Made by a program: the position numbers and the translations under genes. Shown here one piece after another: positions 21,493-34,345 of a stretch of DNA of 64,000 bases. The DNA lies in contig OZ026835.1 of assembly GCA_964023205.1 (NCBI GenBank), positions 42,753,083-42,817,082 on the forward strand, in the 5' to 3' direction. Under the pieces are notes generated by a model that made no database searches, was not told the DNA's origin, and saw only the letters and a list, made by a program, of their open reading frames with translations. The stretch is from Lutraria lutraria (taxonomy: Eukaryota; Mollusca; Bivalvia; Venerida; Mactridae). Positions within the stretch are counted from its first letter, which is position 1; every line of letters begins with the position of its first letter.

Positions 21493-23969
21493 AACTTTTA
21501 TTTTCAGAAGCCATAGTCAGATTTTCTAAGATTACTAGTATTTATCATTATATACCAGTATATTAAAAAGGGGAACAACCAGTACAATCACACAGACATA
21601 CTTTCTATGATAAAAATCTCAGAAAAAAAACATAATAGCTTGTTAAGAGCTACACTATAGCATGCCTTTTCAAATGATCAAAGAAGTGTCTTCATTTATC
21701 AGTATATACAACACATGTCAAAGGGAAACATGTATTTCCCATGGCCAGAAACTATTTCATCTTGGCTAACAGTATTGTGTTTTGCCTACTGAGCCATCAG
21801 AACTTGTCTGAACTAGCAGAAACTTCATTATTGACTCAAAGTTTCTATTTAGATTTATTTTTGTCTTTGACCATGGAGAAATGTTAGCATTTGTTTCCTT
21901 ATATACTAAGAACATGTTAAACATGTCAGCATAAAGAATTGTGGGTCTAATAAGACAAATTAAATCTCACCACCTCCATTTTCATTATATACTTCAATCA
22001 AATTCCTAATAACACACTTGAATCAATTTTTATTAAATCATACCATAATCAGGAGATTATAGCTATGGTAGGTTGAAATTGTAAGTAACAGTTATTAGAC
22101 CATCTTTGTACCTTCTTAAAATGCTATATTCTGTTTTGCAAACATTATATCAGAGCAATGTACGATTAATTCAACATTTTTGGTTTGAGCAAATACCCGG
22201 TACTTAAGTTTTTTTATGAAACTGGGACCAATTATTCAAATGAAACTTTCTAAAATGACGAACTTGACATTAATGCAAATACTAAACAGCTCAAATTACT
22301 ACTTTGATAACCCCCCAAAAAGCTCAATACACAAACTGTATGGTATATTATATATATATATATTTACAATAACTTATAATCAAGATATCTAACACATTTG
22401 GGGTTTCAGTATAACTGTTTGCATATTAGTGTTTTTCAGCAACATATGACAAACAGAGAAGAGCCCTCAGTCTATATGCACTAATGTAAGAAATCTAAAG
22501 GCAACTTAAATTGATAGTTCTTAAGATCCACAAATTCTTTTAATGAGAGACAAAAAAAGAACAGAAAATTACACATTAATTCAACATAAATCATTTATCA
22601 AACACAAAACATGACCATCAAGTTTACAGCAGACACTTTGAACTTTGTTGATCGAATTATTAAATATGCAAAAATATACATCATGAAGAAAAAAATGAAT
22701 AAATACGAAAGTTGAATAAAACCGATTGAAAATCCTTGCCTTTACGTACATTTATAATGAAGCCAAACATTAATACATCATAAAAAATAAATTAATACAG
22801 AAGTCAAACAAAACCAATTGAAAATTCTTGCTTTCATATTTATCAAGAAACCAAACATAAATTCTAAAGAGATTAACACATAGCAGGCCATGCAAAGACA
22901 TAATTTTATCAAAGTCAACTACCATATAGCGACTAGTAGTCATTTAAGTTATTCATACATCCATACAGAATGAGAACATGACATGCCTAGACACATCAAA
23001 GACATACATTTTATATGAACCCACCCACTGAACTTCTCTTTACAACAGAAAATCAACTTCAATAAAGTAATAGAGTTTAACTTCAGATCACCATGTTTGA
23101 TTCGTGACAGAGTAAAAATAGTGCCGTCACCAAGGAGTTTTACGGTAAACAAAACAATTAACTCTCTGTTCAACTGAAAATTGTGTTAACATTCATTATG
23201 CTAGACATGGCATAAAGGATATTTTGAACAATTGCGTCAGGATCAAATTACGAAAAATCAGTTAATGTACATTTCTGTCATTATATGATCGTTTGATGCC
23301 AGAATGTGATATATTTCGCAAAGGATTCAGCCAGATATTTGTGAAAAGAAACTACATGTGTATAAAATAACATTTAAAACACTTTTACGATAAGGACATG
23401 CATTATTGTGAAACAAAACTATAGAAAATTACGTCAAAATGCTTTTTCAGTTAAATAGGGTCTCAAATATTAAATAAAGATACATGAATTATATGCCTGT
23501 GTAGAACTTAATTTATTTAAAGGTCATCCCAACAATGTACAATCAACAGATTTCACCTTTGAATTATAATCTAAATAAGAAACATTATTACATTAAAATA
23601 AGATTGTTAATATGTTGTTTAAAGGCCTATTCAACAGCTATGGTCATTTCAGGAACATTTACAAGTAAACCTTTTTTAGGGCCTTATTAGTTAAAGCCTG
23701 AGTGCTTATAATGAAAAATTAGCTAGGTTTGATAAAAATAAGTGTCTTCATAAAACAGTATCAATTTGAGCTAATTAATTTGTAGAAAGATCATTATTCA
23801 ATAAGTCATATAATTGTCTACAAACAATGTAATCACACTTACATGAATGCAACTATTTAAAACTTTAAATTCCAAGTACTATTATAAGCTTTACAATAAA
23901 AGATAAAGGGAGATAACTGATATTCACACTGATATTTTCAAGTCTCTTCTACTTCACATTTTGTTTATT
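21493..23969. other. Long AT-rich stretch without a supported feature
   Basis: No coding exon with splice sites was found on either strand. The 74-codon minus ORF at 22949-23173 has no recognisable domain. Only short A/T simple repeats are visible. Confidence 0.35.
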
Positions 23970-24079
23970 TACTGTGGAATCATTATTTTCAAAATCCATG
24001 AACTTATGTCCCCACGAAATAGCCATTTTAGTAAAAAACACGAAAATTGAGCCCAACGAAAATAAATGAAAATACAGTA
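23970..24079. mobile_element. TACTGTGGAATCAT MITE, internally deleted copy
   Basis: The ends TACTGTGGAATCATTA and AAAATACAGTA match the 211-bp copies at 24804 and 47751, but the middle about 100 bp is missing. It retains CCCCACGAAATAGCCATTTT. Confidence 0.65.
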
Positions 24080-24087
24080 TTTCATCA

Positions 24088-24366
24088 GATTTAATCCCAT
24101 TTTCAACATTATTTCAGTCATATCATGGTGGGCAGTTATCCTAACCAGCTTCCCTAGACTTCATTTAGGCCTTACTTAAACCAGTACTAACCACATTCTA
24201 TCCGCAAGCTAGTTGTCCGAACTAGCCCACATAATTCAGAGGTAGAGGACAATTTAAATCTTCAGTCAAATTTGTCACAAACAGTGTGAGCTTTGTCTGG
24301 GATTCAAATTCACAACCTTTTGATTTAAAGTAGACCAACACTCTAACCACTGAGCAAACCGGGCAG
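24088..24366 (-). mobile_element. tRNA-derived SINE, family C
   Basis: On the minus strand it has a tRNA-like head (GCTCAGTGGTTAGAGTG-type, near 24345-24362). The body has ACAAATTTGAC and GGTTAGTACTGG, and the tail AACTGCCCACCATGATATGA. The same family is seen at 31995 and 56591. Confidence 0.7.
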
Positions 24367-24380
24367 GCTCATATTTATAT

Positions 24381-24494
24381 ACAGTACAACCTCTCCAGAG
24401 CAGCCCTCTCTTGAGCAACAACCTCTCAACAAGAACGACATAATTTTGCTACTCCCAAAGGGTGCATGTCGCTTTAGAGAGGTAGCACTGTACA
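24381..24494. mobile_element. CTCT/GAGAGGTTG MITE, short copy
   Basis: It starts TACAGTACAACCTCTCCAGA and ends GAGAGGTAGCACTGTA, showing the terminal inverted repeats most clearly. Confidence 0.7.
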
Positions 24495-24803
24495 TGTACA
24501 TTCAAACCTGATTAGAGAGATCATCATCAAATAAAAGTGATTTTACTGGAGGTTATAGGTTTAAATAAGCAAGGCCTGTGATTACTGCAAGAAATAAGAA
24601 GATTTTAAGACAAAAAAGAGGGAATCAGCTGAACAGATGAAGAGCCACACCCCTGATAAACTGTAATTGAAAAAAATGGAAAATGAAACAGCTGTTTATT
24701 ACAGCAGACTGTCAGTGTTTACTGGTGGTGTTAAGTACAGGTCTGACTTTAGAAGTACTTGTGATTAAATAGATGTGTATTGGGACTTGTGCAATCTAAA
24801 ATA

Positions 24804-25014
24804 TACTATGGAATCATTAATTTTCGTTGGAGATTTAATTTCGAGGATTTCGTGCGTCAGCTCATCCCAGAAATCATGTCCCCATGATTCTAAATGCAGA
24901 GATAAGGCATTTCTTTTCAAAAATCAAAACCCACAAATTTATGTCCCCACGAAATAGTCATAATAGTTAAAACCACGAAAATTGAGCTCAATGAAAATAA
25001 ATGAAAATACAGTA
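24804..25014. mobile_element. TACTGTGGAATCAT MITE, full copy
   Basis: It is 211 bp with ends TACTATGGAATCATTAATTT and AATAAATGAAAATACAGTA, and shares internal GGCATTTCTTTTCAAAAATC with the 47751 copy. It is non-coding. Confidence 0.75.
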
Positions 25015-25429
25015 CTAGTAATATCTGTTTTTCCAGATCAAAACATGGCTTGTTGATCACCTGCTAATAATGGTCTGATTTCATCAATTCAGTCAACAAA
25101 TCAGAACCTCTCTTGATGTATTAAGTCCAAAGAATTGGAAACATATATTGATTGACATATTGATCTTTGAATCAAGAGTACGAGATTTCCACTAATCTGA
25201 TATATAAAGGCCATGTCTCTCATAGGTACACAATTATTCTCATTAAAAAGTAAAGTATTGAACTAGCTAGAGCACATGTAATGTGGGAATTAAAAATGAA
25301 GCTAAATGTTTAGACTTAATTATTTTGTTGCGTAATGGACCATTCAACAGCTATGGCAATGAGGGCTGTTCCAAAGAGAGGTGAGAGAAGATACAGGAGA
25401 ACTGGGTATTTATATCCCTACTCTTTGTT

Positions 25430-25635
25430 CAAATACTTTATTCGATTGCTTTAAAGTGCCTCGTATAAAGCACTGATACGCGCTTCATCCGTTCCCTTAA
25501 AATTTCTAGACACAGTACTTGGCCCAGAGGTTGGGATCTGGACACTGAAAAAGCGTCCCTGAGAAATTCAGAAAGCAGATCTGAGAATCGCACCCACGAC
25601 CTTTCCTTCAGAAGTCGTGTTACCACTCAACCACC
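25430..25635 (-). mobile_element. tRNA-derived SINE-like element, family D
   Basis: The minus-strand head near 25632 reads GGTGGTTGAGTGGTAACACG with a B-box-like GGTGCGATTCTC about 40 bases on. The body and tail end near ATTCGATTGCTTTAAAGTGC. Only one copy is seen here. Confidence 0.55.
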
Positions 25636-26112
25636 TATCAACCCTCAAATACTGTGTAAGATATTAAATTAGTTGCTTTGTGCTATCCTAAACGCAAGAG
25701 ATAATCATTCCGGCTGAAGACAAACGTAGACATAAACCTTGGTAAATATCTTAGTACATGTCTCATGTAACTATCCACAAGTATTGTTTATGCAACTAAG
25801 ATTGACTTCAAATAGATCCAGCCTGGTTTAGATTATGTACACTGAAAACTAATAAACAAACAAAAAGATTTAGACAAGATTATTGTAACTTAATATGGTA
25901 TACCAGACGACAATTAAGGTTCGGCCAAGTACGCACAAATTCCTATTGACTTCAATTACATTCATAGCATTGATTGTATGACTACCATAATAATTTTATA
26001 GGCAAGGTTAAAATTTGGTACAAAGAGACAGTCAGGTAAAAATAATATGCCCTTCCCCCACACCCCCTTAATTTATTGTTATGGGAGCATAAAGATAAAA
26101 GTGTAAAAATTA

Positions 26113-27310
26113 ATACAACCTCTCCAATTCAACACCCTTTTAGGAGTAGCAAAATTAAGTTGTTGTTGAGGTTCTTGCTCTAGAGAGGTTGTTGCTCTAG
26201 ATAGGTTGTTGCTCTAGAGGTTGTTGCTCTAGAGGTTGTTGCTCTAGAGGTTGTTGCTCAAGAGGTTGTTGCTCTAGAGAGGTTGTTGCTCTAGAGAGGT
26301 TGTTGCTCTAGAGGTTGTTGCTCTAGAGGTTGTTGCTCTAGAGGTTGTTGCTCTAGAGAGGTTGTTGCTCTAGAGGTTGTTGCTCTAGAGAGGTTGTTGC
26401 TCTAGAGAGGTTGTTGCTCTAGAGAGGTTGTTGCTCTAGAGAGGTTGTTGCTCTAGAGAGGTTGTTGCCCTAGAGAGGTTGTTGCTCTAGAGAGGTTGTT
26501 GCTCTAGAGAGGTTGTTGCTCTAGAGGTTGTTGCTCTAGAGGTTGTTGCTCTAGAGGTTGTTGCTCTAGAGAGGTTCTTGCTCTAGAGGTTGTTGCTCTA
26601 GAGAGGTTGTTGCAATAGAGAGGTTGTTGCTCTAGAGAGGTTGTTGCTCTAGAGAGGTTGTTGCTCTAGAGAGGTTGTTGCTCTAGAGATGTTGTTGCTC
26701 TAGAGGTTGTTGCTCTAGAGAGGTTCTTGCTCTAGAGGTTCTTGCTCTAGAGAGGTTGTTGCTCTAGAGAGGTTCTTGCTCTAGAGAGGTTGTTGCTCTA
26801 GAGAGGTTGTTGCTCTAGAGAGGTTGTTGCTCTAGAGGTTGTTGCTCTAGAGAGGTTGTTGCTCTAGAGAGGTTGTTGCTCTAGAGGTTGTTGCTCTAGA
26901 GAGGTTGTTGCTCTAGAGGTTGTTGCTCTAGAGAGGTTGTTGCTCTAGAGAGGTTGTTGCTCTAGAGGTTGTTGCTCTAGAGAGGTTGTTGCTCTAGAGG
27001 TTGTTGCTCTAGAGAGGTTGTTGCTCTAGAGGTTGTTGCTCTAGAGAGGTTGTTGCTCTAGAGGTTGTTGCTCTAGAGGTTGTTGCTCTAGAGAGGTTCT
27101 TGCTCTAGAGATGTTATTGCTCTAGAGAGGTTGTTGCTCTAGAGAGGTTGTTGCTCTAGAGAGGTTGTTGCTCTAGAGAGGTTGTTGCTCTAGAGAGGTT
27201 GTTGCTCTAGAGAGGTTGTTGCTCTAGAGAGGTTCTTGCTCTAGAGGTTCTTGCTCTAGGCAGTTATATTAATAGCTGAATTGTGCAGTGGGAAAAATCA
27301 TGCTGTTGTT
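26113..27310. repeat. 15/17-bp array expanded inside a MITE
   Basis: About 70 tandem units mix CTCTAGAGAGGTTGTTG (17 bp) and CTCTAGAGGTTGTTG (15 bp), with rare TTCTTG and other variants. The left flank (ACAACCTCTCCAATTCAACA) and right flank (GTGCAGTGGGAAAAATCATG) are the two halves of the CTCT/GAGAGGTTG MITE, so the array grew within one copy. Each unit holds the palindrome CTCTAGAG. Confidence 0.9.
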
Positions 27311-28014
27311 GAAATTGATATCAGTTGGACATTACCAGGAATTTTTAAAATTCCATCAGTTTTTGTTCTTCCTTGTATAAATGCATTCCAAGTCAATATC
27401 TTGACTACAATTCATGGACCCATGACTTAACTGAACTGAAAAACAATTTCAGAAATTTAAACGACAAAAATGTGCAATACAGTTAATACTAAGTCAATCT
27501 GTGAACATGAAATAAGATGTCCTTTTTTAATACATAAACTAATATTTAAATAGCCTAAAATCATAGACTTATGAATGAAAAAGAAACACTTTTTTTTCAT
27601 TTTCGCTCCAGAGTGTGAAAATAATTTCCAGCTGCTATAATAATGTATTTATGTGAATATATACACGATGAGGAGCTAAGATAACATTTGGTCAGACACC
27701 ACTAATTTCCCATTATATAGATTTTGTGTGATACATTTTTAGACATGTATAATTATATACAAGATGCGCATGGTCAACTTTCACATTGTATAGGGCCTAC
27801 TGTATATTTTGACACCAACTGCATTTGAGGTCAGGCTTCCCCTTTATTAAGACCACACTGCTATTAAGACCACTTTGTCTATGAACCACAGATGGTCTTA
27901 TTAGCAGGGTTCCACTGTACATCATAATTACTGACCAGGTAATACAGTTTTCTGGTGTGTCAATAGAGCTTAATTAAAAATCCTGAAAATCATATGAGGC
28001 AGACCCTGTTTTGC
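27311..28014. other. Unique AT-rich sequence between two arrays
   Basis: Nothing is supported except a short repeat-like block at 27815-27915 (CTATTAAGACCAC repeated), perhaps a decayed transposon end. Confidence 0.35.
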
Positions 28015-28694
28015 CAGATCTTGTAGAGGTTGTCATGATCTTGTAGAGGTTGTCATGATCTTGTAGAGGTTGTCATGGTCTTGTAGAGGTTGTCATGGTT
28101 TTGTAGAGGTTGTCATGATCTTGTAGAGGTTGTCATGGTCTTGTAGAGGTTGTCATGGTCTTGTAGAGGTTGTCATGGTCTTGTAGAGGTTGTCATGGTC
28201 TTGTAGAGGTTGTCATGGTCTTGTAGAGGTTGTCATGGTCTTGTAGAGGTTGTCATGGTCTTGTAGAGGTTGTCATGATCTTGTAGAGGTTGTCATGATC
28301 TTGTAGAGGTTGTCATGGTCTTGTAGAGGTTGTCATGGTCTTGTAGAGATTGTCATGGTCTTGTAGAGGTTGTCATGGTCTTGTAGAGGTTGTCATGGTC
28401 TTGTAGAGGTTGTCATGGTCTTGTAGAGGTTGTCATGGTCTTGTAGAGGTTGTCATGATCTTGTAGAGGTTGTCATGATCTTGTAGAGGTTGTCATGATC
28501 TTGTAGAGGTTGTCATGATCTTGTAGAGGTTGTCATGGTCTTGTAGAGGTTGTCATGATCTTGTAGAGGTTGTCATGGTCTTGTAGAGGTTGTCATGATC
28601 TTGTAGAGGTTGTCATGATCTTGTAGAGGTTGTCATGATCTTGTAGAGGTTGTCATGATCTTGTAGAGGTTGTCATGGTTTTGTAGAGGTTGTC
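28015..28694. repeat. 20-bp minisatellite, about 34 copies
   Basis: The unit TCTTGTAGAGGTTGTCATGG runs in perfect 20-bp register with G/A variation (CATGG or CATGA) and very few other changes. The sequence that follows (GAGGAACCAA, GATGATTGTA, AAAGTTTGGTACAAA) matches 35941-36030, where the same 20-mer occurs once. Confidence 0.95.
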
Positions 28695-28870
28695 GTGAGG
28701 AACCAAATTATGAAATTTGATGATTGTAAGGGGGGAGCGTTTTGATGATAAAGGTAAGGTTAAAGTTAAAGTTTGGTACAAACAAACAGACAGACAGACA
28801 GACAGGCCAAAAAAATTAGCTGTCAGTCTATCGATACAGGGGCATGATAGTGGTCCAGGTAATGTACAGT
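28695..28870 (+). mobile_element. Dispersed repeat tail next to the 20-bp array
   Basis: It is co-linear with 35941-36080, including a CAGA microsatellite (28788-28804) and TATCGATA. It marks the array as an expansion inside a dispersed repeat. Confidence 0.6.
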
Positions 28871-28940
28871 GGTTCTATCCAAGTGAACTCTATCCAAGTG
28901 AACACCTCAGACATGTATTCACAGTTAAAAAGCTGAAACA

Positions 28941-30652
28941 AGAGGGCCATGATGGCCCTATAAATGCTCACCAGGAGAAAAGGTCATTTGGAGATTAACA
29001 TTGTTGAAGTTTTCTATACGAGTCCAAGTAAGATCAAGTGACCCATCTGGGCCGTTTTTTAAAAGAGGTCTATTAGACAGAGCTAGATACCAAATATCTT
29101 AGCTCTAGGCCTTGTGGTTTCGGAGAAGAAGATTTAAAACAATTTTCCTATATAAAATAGAATAAACCCCAGGGCAGGGTTAATTTTGACCCCGGGGCCA
29201 TAATTTGAACAAACTTAGTAAAGGTCTACTAGACAATGCCACATACAAAATATCTAAGCTCTAGGCCTTGCAGTTTCGGAGATTTTTTAATTTTTCCTAT
29301 ATAAGTCTATATAAATCAAGTGACCCCCGGGACGGGGCCAATTTTGACCCTAGGGCAATAATTTGAGCAAACTTGGTAGAGGTCCACTAGACAATGCTAC
29401 ATACCAAATATCTTAGCTCTAGGCCTTGTGGTTTCGGAGAAGAAGATTTTTTAAATTTTCCTATATAAGTCTATATAAATCAAGTGACCCCCGGGGCGGG
29501 GCCAATTTTGACCCTAGGGCAATAATTTGAACAAACTTGGTAGGGGTCCACTAGACAATGCTACATAGTAAATATCTTAGCTCTAGGCCTTGTGGTTTCG
29601 GAGAAGAAGATTTTTTAAATTTTCCTATATAAAATAGAATAAGCCCCAGGGCAGGGCCAATTTTGAACCTAGGGCAATAATTTGAACAAACTTGGTAGAG
29701 GTCCACTAGATAATGCTACACACCAAATATCTTAGCTCTAGGCCTTGTGGTTTCGGAGAAGAAGATTTTTTAAATTTTCCTATATAAGTCTATATAAATC
29801 AAGTGACCCCAGGGGCGGGGCCAATTTTGACCCTAGGGCAATAATTTGAACAAACTTGGTAGAGGTCCACTAGACAATGCTACATACCAAATATCTTAGC
29901 TCTAGGCCTTGTGGTTTCGGAGAAGAAGATTTTTTAAATTTTCCTATATAAAATAGAATAAACCCCAGGGCAGGGCCAATTTTGACCCTAGGGTAATAAT
30001 TTGAACAAACTTGGTAGAGGTCCACTAGATAATGTTACATACCAAATATCTCAGCTCTAGGCCTTGTGGTTTCGGAGAAGAAGATTTTTTAAATTTTCCT
30101 ATATAAGTCTATATAAATCAAGTGACCCCCGGGACGGGGCCAATTTTAACCCTAGGGCAATAATTTGAACAAACTTGGTAGAGGTCTACTAGACTATGCT
30201 ACACACCAAATATCAAAGCTCTAGGCATTGTAGTTTTTGACAAGAAGATTTTTTAAATTTCCTATATAAGTCTATGTAAAATCAAGTTACCCCCGGGGCG
30301 GAGCCAATTTTGACCCTAGGGGAATAATTTGAACAAACTTTGTAGAGTTCCATTAGACAATGCTACATACCAAATATCTCAGCTCTAGGCCCTGTGGTTT
30401 TGGACAAGAAGATTTTTTAAGTTTTTTCTATTTGTTGCCATAGCAACCAGAGTTTTTAATGAAATTTAATTTTTTGAACAACTTTGAAAGGGGACCACCC
30501 AAGGATCATTCCAGCAAAGTTTGGTTGCAATCGGCATAGCGGTGTAGGAGGAGATGTTGTTTTAAGTAAACATGGACGCCACGTAACGACGCACGACGGA
30601 CGCAGGGCGATCACAACAGCTCACCTTGAGCACATTCGTGCTCTGGTGAGCT
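28941..30652. mobile_element. Non-autonomous transposon with tandem core of about 160 bp
   Basis: The left end holds the palindrome AGGGCCATGATGGCCCT and TGCTCACCAG; the right end reads CTCTGGTGAGCT, giving short inverted ends. The core has about nine tandem units with AACTTGGTAGAGGTCCACTA, CAAATATCTTAGCTCTAGGC and GAAGAAGATTTTTTAAATTT. Two unit types alternate, one with TATATAAATCAAGTGACCCC and one with AAAATAGAATAAACCCCAGG, so spacing switches between about 164 and 157 bp. There is no coding capacity. Confidence 0.8.
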
Positions 30653-30825
30653 AAAAAGACACTAAATCACCCAGCTGTATGTGGGAAGTTGACCTCAAAC
30701 AAACAAGAAAATGAAATTTGAATATCCGAGATAATTAGTCAGTGTCATAGGACGTACTTCTCTAAACACTGAAATAATTGACAACGAACCTAACATTGCT
30801 GCCAGCTATTTTACTGAGTAATCCT

Positions 30826-31108
30826 GGGCCGGTATTCAATAAACATCTTAAGTAATTTTTTAACTTAAAGTATATTTTTCCTTAAATTTTACTTTTTCCT
30901 TAACTCTTTTGTACTAATATAAAGGAGGAAATCACAATCATATGATTTTATCTTTGTTCTAAAGATGCCAATTATGAAAATGGTAATTCATTTTCAAACT
31001 TTTGATGACTGGTTTACAAACTTTCACCATGAAAACAATTTACACTTCAGTGAAAAATTCGACTTAAGTTAAAGAAAAACTTAAAGATGCTTTGTGAATA
31101 CGGACCCA
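30826..31108. mobile_element. MITE with GGGCCGGTATTCA ends
   Basis: The left end GGGCCGGTATTCAATAAACA and the right end TGTGAATACGGACCC (preceded by CTTAAAGATGCTT) are imperfect inverse complements about 28 bp long. The 283-bp interior is non-coding. Confidence 0.7.
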
Positions 31109-31994
31109 GTGCTTCAACTGCAATGTCTTTCATCCAACAAATCTATAAAATTCATGACTTAGATTCATAAGTCTATTCATGATATTAGTACATAAGATGG
31201 GCTGATATTCAAATGTAAATGAAGTAAGACGCTGCATTCAGTGTATCCATACAAACAACGCTGCATTCAGTGTATCCATACAAACAACGTTATTATTATG
31301 AGCTCTAATCTGATTTAGGTCAAATCAAGATTGCGTGATATGGGTGGATTAGAAATCGTCTAAGGTGACAACTGTAGAGGTATCAAAATGATAAATGAAA
31401 CAGTAAAATCTAGTTAACTTTATTATCATATTGGTTGATGGACTTGTTAAACTCAATAATTATGCCCCTACATCATTGGATGTTTACACTTAAAAAAGAA
31501 AGCATACCCTACAACTGATAAACATTCTGTGAAAGTGTAAAAATGTGCTATATGTATATGTAAAACAATATATAATAGATAATTGCAAGAAGAACTTGGG
31601 TCATAAAATGACTAGTTTGGGTACTAGCCGCAAAAATCATAGCTATGAATAATAAATCACTTTCGCCCAAAAATTGTACAACAAATTCCAAAGATTTTTC
31701 AATCTTTTATGGAAACTTATGGGCATGTACACTTCAAAGAAGAGGTAAATTTCAAATTTTCTGATTGTTGACATACTTCTCTAAAGACTACATGACATTT
31801 CCATGACTAAATGTATGTGTCACAAATACATATTTTTGTGATTTTATTTTTAATTGAAAGAATTTTAGCTGAAACTTTCTTCGTCGGCTTTTTTCTTTAC
31901 AAGTTTCTAATTTATCAACATTTTGCCTTGATTCTAGATGCACCAAGTTGTAGGGTATGCCCCTTTAAAGACCATATATACTAGATTTATTTAT
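31109..31994. other. No gene; one 30-bp duplication
   Basis: A 30-bp tandem duplication (ACGCTGCATTCAGTGTATCC ...) lies at about 31228-31288. Nothing else is recognised. Confidence 0.45.
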
Positions 31995-32246
31995 TTAGAT
32001 TTAATGCCACTTTCAATATAAATTAAGTCATACTGTTGCGGGGGAGTTATCCTAACCAGCTTCCCTGAATCTTCATTTAGGCCTTGACCACAGTACTAAT
32101 CACATTCTATCTGCAAGCTACTACCATGCTACCCCGCAAAATTAACACAGGAGTCAAATTTGTCACAGACATTTTGAGCCATGCCCGATGATCCAACTCA
32201 CAACCTTTTGATCAGTCTACAAACATTGAGCTAACCGAGTGGGCTG
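31995..32246 (-). mobile_element. tRNA-derived SINE, family C, decayed copy
   Basis: It shares GGAGTTATCCTAACCAGCTT, TTCATTTAGGCCTTGACC and CACATTCTATCTGCAAGCTA with the copy at 24088. The tRNA-like head, on the right, is eroded. Confidence 0.65.
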
Positions 32247-32249
32247 ACC

Positions 32250-33984
32250 ATAAATGCTACAGATTATCTATACATTTGGGATTTATGTACATAAAAATTA
32301 TAATATATGAGGGCAGGATGAATTAGAGTAACTGATACATACAGCCCATGTTTTTTGCCTCTATCACTTAATAACATTTACAAAAACATTTGCAGTTTTA
32401 CAAAAAATTCCTCATTCTAAATTTATAAATACATATCAAGTTTTCTTTCCTTATATTTGACTTTAAATTTTATTTCCTTTTTACATCTTATTTCAATCCT
32501 GGCCTCTACAGTAAAGCATAGAAATAATTATATAAACTTTGAATTAGGAAGTTTATCACAAGTTTGCTATTCAATAAATTCAACACATTTAAACCAAGCT
32601 AACTAACAGGTTTACTTATTAAGGGGAGACAATCTTATGAAATTTTAAGTTTTTATTCACAAGTTAAGGCCCATATGGGTATGTAACAAAATAATAACAT
32701 ACAATGTATAAACCAACATAGGAGAATGCATTCGTGAATACAATGTAGTTTTAACACTTTAGTTAATGTGTATACATGATAACTTCTTTGTATAGTCATA
32801 TGACAGTATTATATAAACTGGTCTCTGTTTTCTGTCAACTTTAATAGACAACAGGCATAACCTAAACATCTTTTGACAGATTGGTAAATTTTGGTCAGAA
32901 TTCCTCCACAGGATCTCTTTAGACCTTTTGCTTGATGTACATTTTACATGTTATATTGAAAATTGATCAAAACATGGACATCAAATAGTTCCTTTCATAT
33001 TATTGTTCACGAACATATGATTTAGTATTTATTTGCCCACAGCCTTCTATACTTGCATTTCAAACAGAAACACTGACTGTTATTAGCTTTAAAACAAGAC
33101 GCTGGGTTCAACAAACACATATGTCCCCGGTAGCATGCTTAATCATAAACTTTGAATCCAAAAAAGGTCTGTCTATGTGTAAAGGTAGAAGTAAAGTTTT
33201 AAATGTACCACATTTATCTATACATTCCAATAAGGAAAATTAACCAAGTCCCATAACAGCACTAAAAATATGTGATTACAACCAAATCAATACAGGCAAT
33301 CCGTGTTGGTGCTTTAAGACATAACAGTAAAACGTAGTTCACCAAGAAATAGCCTTTAATGCTGTTCGAAAAAGGTATAATTCACCTTGCGGAGAAATAA
33401 CCCTTTTATAAAGGTTGTTTCAAGGTTGAGCAATATGGATGACTGGGAATGACAACACCTGTATAAGAATAAAAGAATTATTGTCAGTATTCTCGCAAGA
33501 GCCCATTTATAACACTATACGTCCTAAATTGGTCAAGGTCAAATTGACGCTGGGCTACTGGGTGCATTGGGAATAACTTAATAGTTAAGATGTGTACTCA
33601 GATTTTTGTCACACTTATAAAAACATATTTTGTAAAGAAATGTACTGAAAAATGTATGAATAAAAAACAAAGAAAATATAATGAGTCAAATGTTTTATAG
33701 AATTGATACCAATTAGATCTATCAATGTATACTATACATGTACATATATATAATCATAAACATTTTTTGGGGGACATTTATACATTAGATACATTATTTT
33801 TGTCCTACAATACAAAGAGTGTCCATTGATAACATAATGATAATATCTTCATTTCTGTAATAAATGTTCTCTAACTAAGTTACTTATAGCATTCAGTTAG
33901 CTGTCGGTTTCACAAAAAAAAGGTCGAACTTTTGTATCTCCGGGTATTTAGGCATCAGTAAGGTCTTAATATATAAATAACAGA
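32250..33984. other. Long AT-rich stretch without a supported feature
   Basis: No coding exon or recognisable element was found on either strand. Confidence 0.35.
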
Positions 33985-34345
33985 TCTAACAGATACCCCT
34001 GATGGTTCAAGAATGGACATCAGCCAATCACATGGCTCAAGCAAAATTTAAGATCATATGCTTTCCTACAGTGTACTTGCACTGGAACGGGAACCAGCAA
34101 AGTGCTAACAAGAGTGCCAGGTCACAAAATATGCCCATCAAGGGCCATAACTCAGAAGTGCCTTGGCCAATTGGGCTGGTTATTGACCTTGGCCGAGATC
34201 TCATGGCCATAAACATTTCTATCAAGTTTGGTGAGGATGCAATAAAACTGTTTTTATAAGAGAGCGGACACTGTTGTGAACGCTGCCCGCCAGCCCACAT
34301 TGGGTGTGCCCATAATACAACCTGTTTTTCAAACAGGCGTATAAA
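33985..34345. mobile_element. Dispersed repeat with GAGAGCGGACACTG block, copy 1
   Basis: Contains GGGCCATAACTCAGAAGTGC, GATCTCATGGCCATAAACAT and GAGAGCGGACACTGTTGTGA, and ends CATAATACAACCTG...GGCGTATAAAAA. The copy at 49895-50335 is co-linear and has an extra internal unit. Chance ORFs cross it on both strands. Confidence 0.6.

Noticed and set aside
22949..23173. 74-codon minus ORF
   Set aside because: No recognisable motif or supporting exon structure.
34002..34300. ORFs of 85 and 87 codons on opposite strands
   Set aside because: Within a dispersed repeat also present at 49.9 kb; both strands open by chance.
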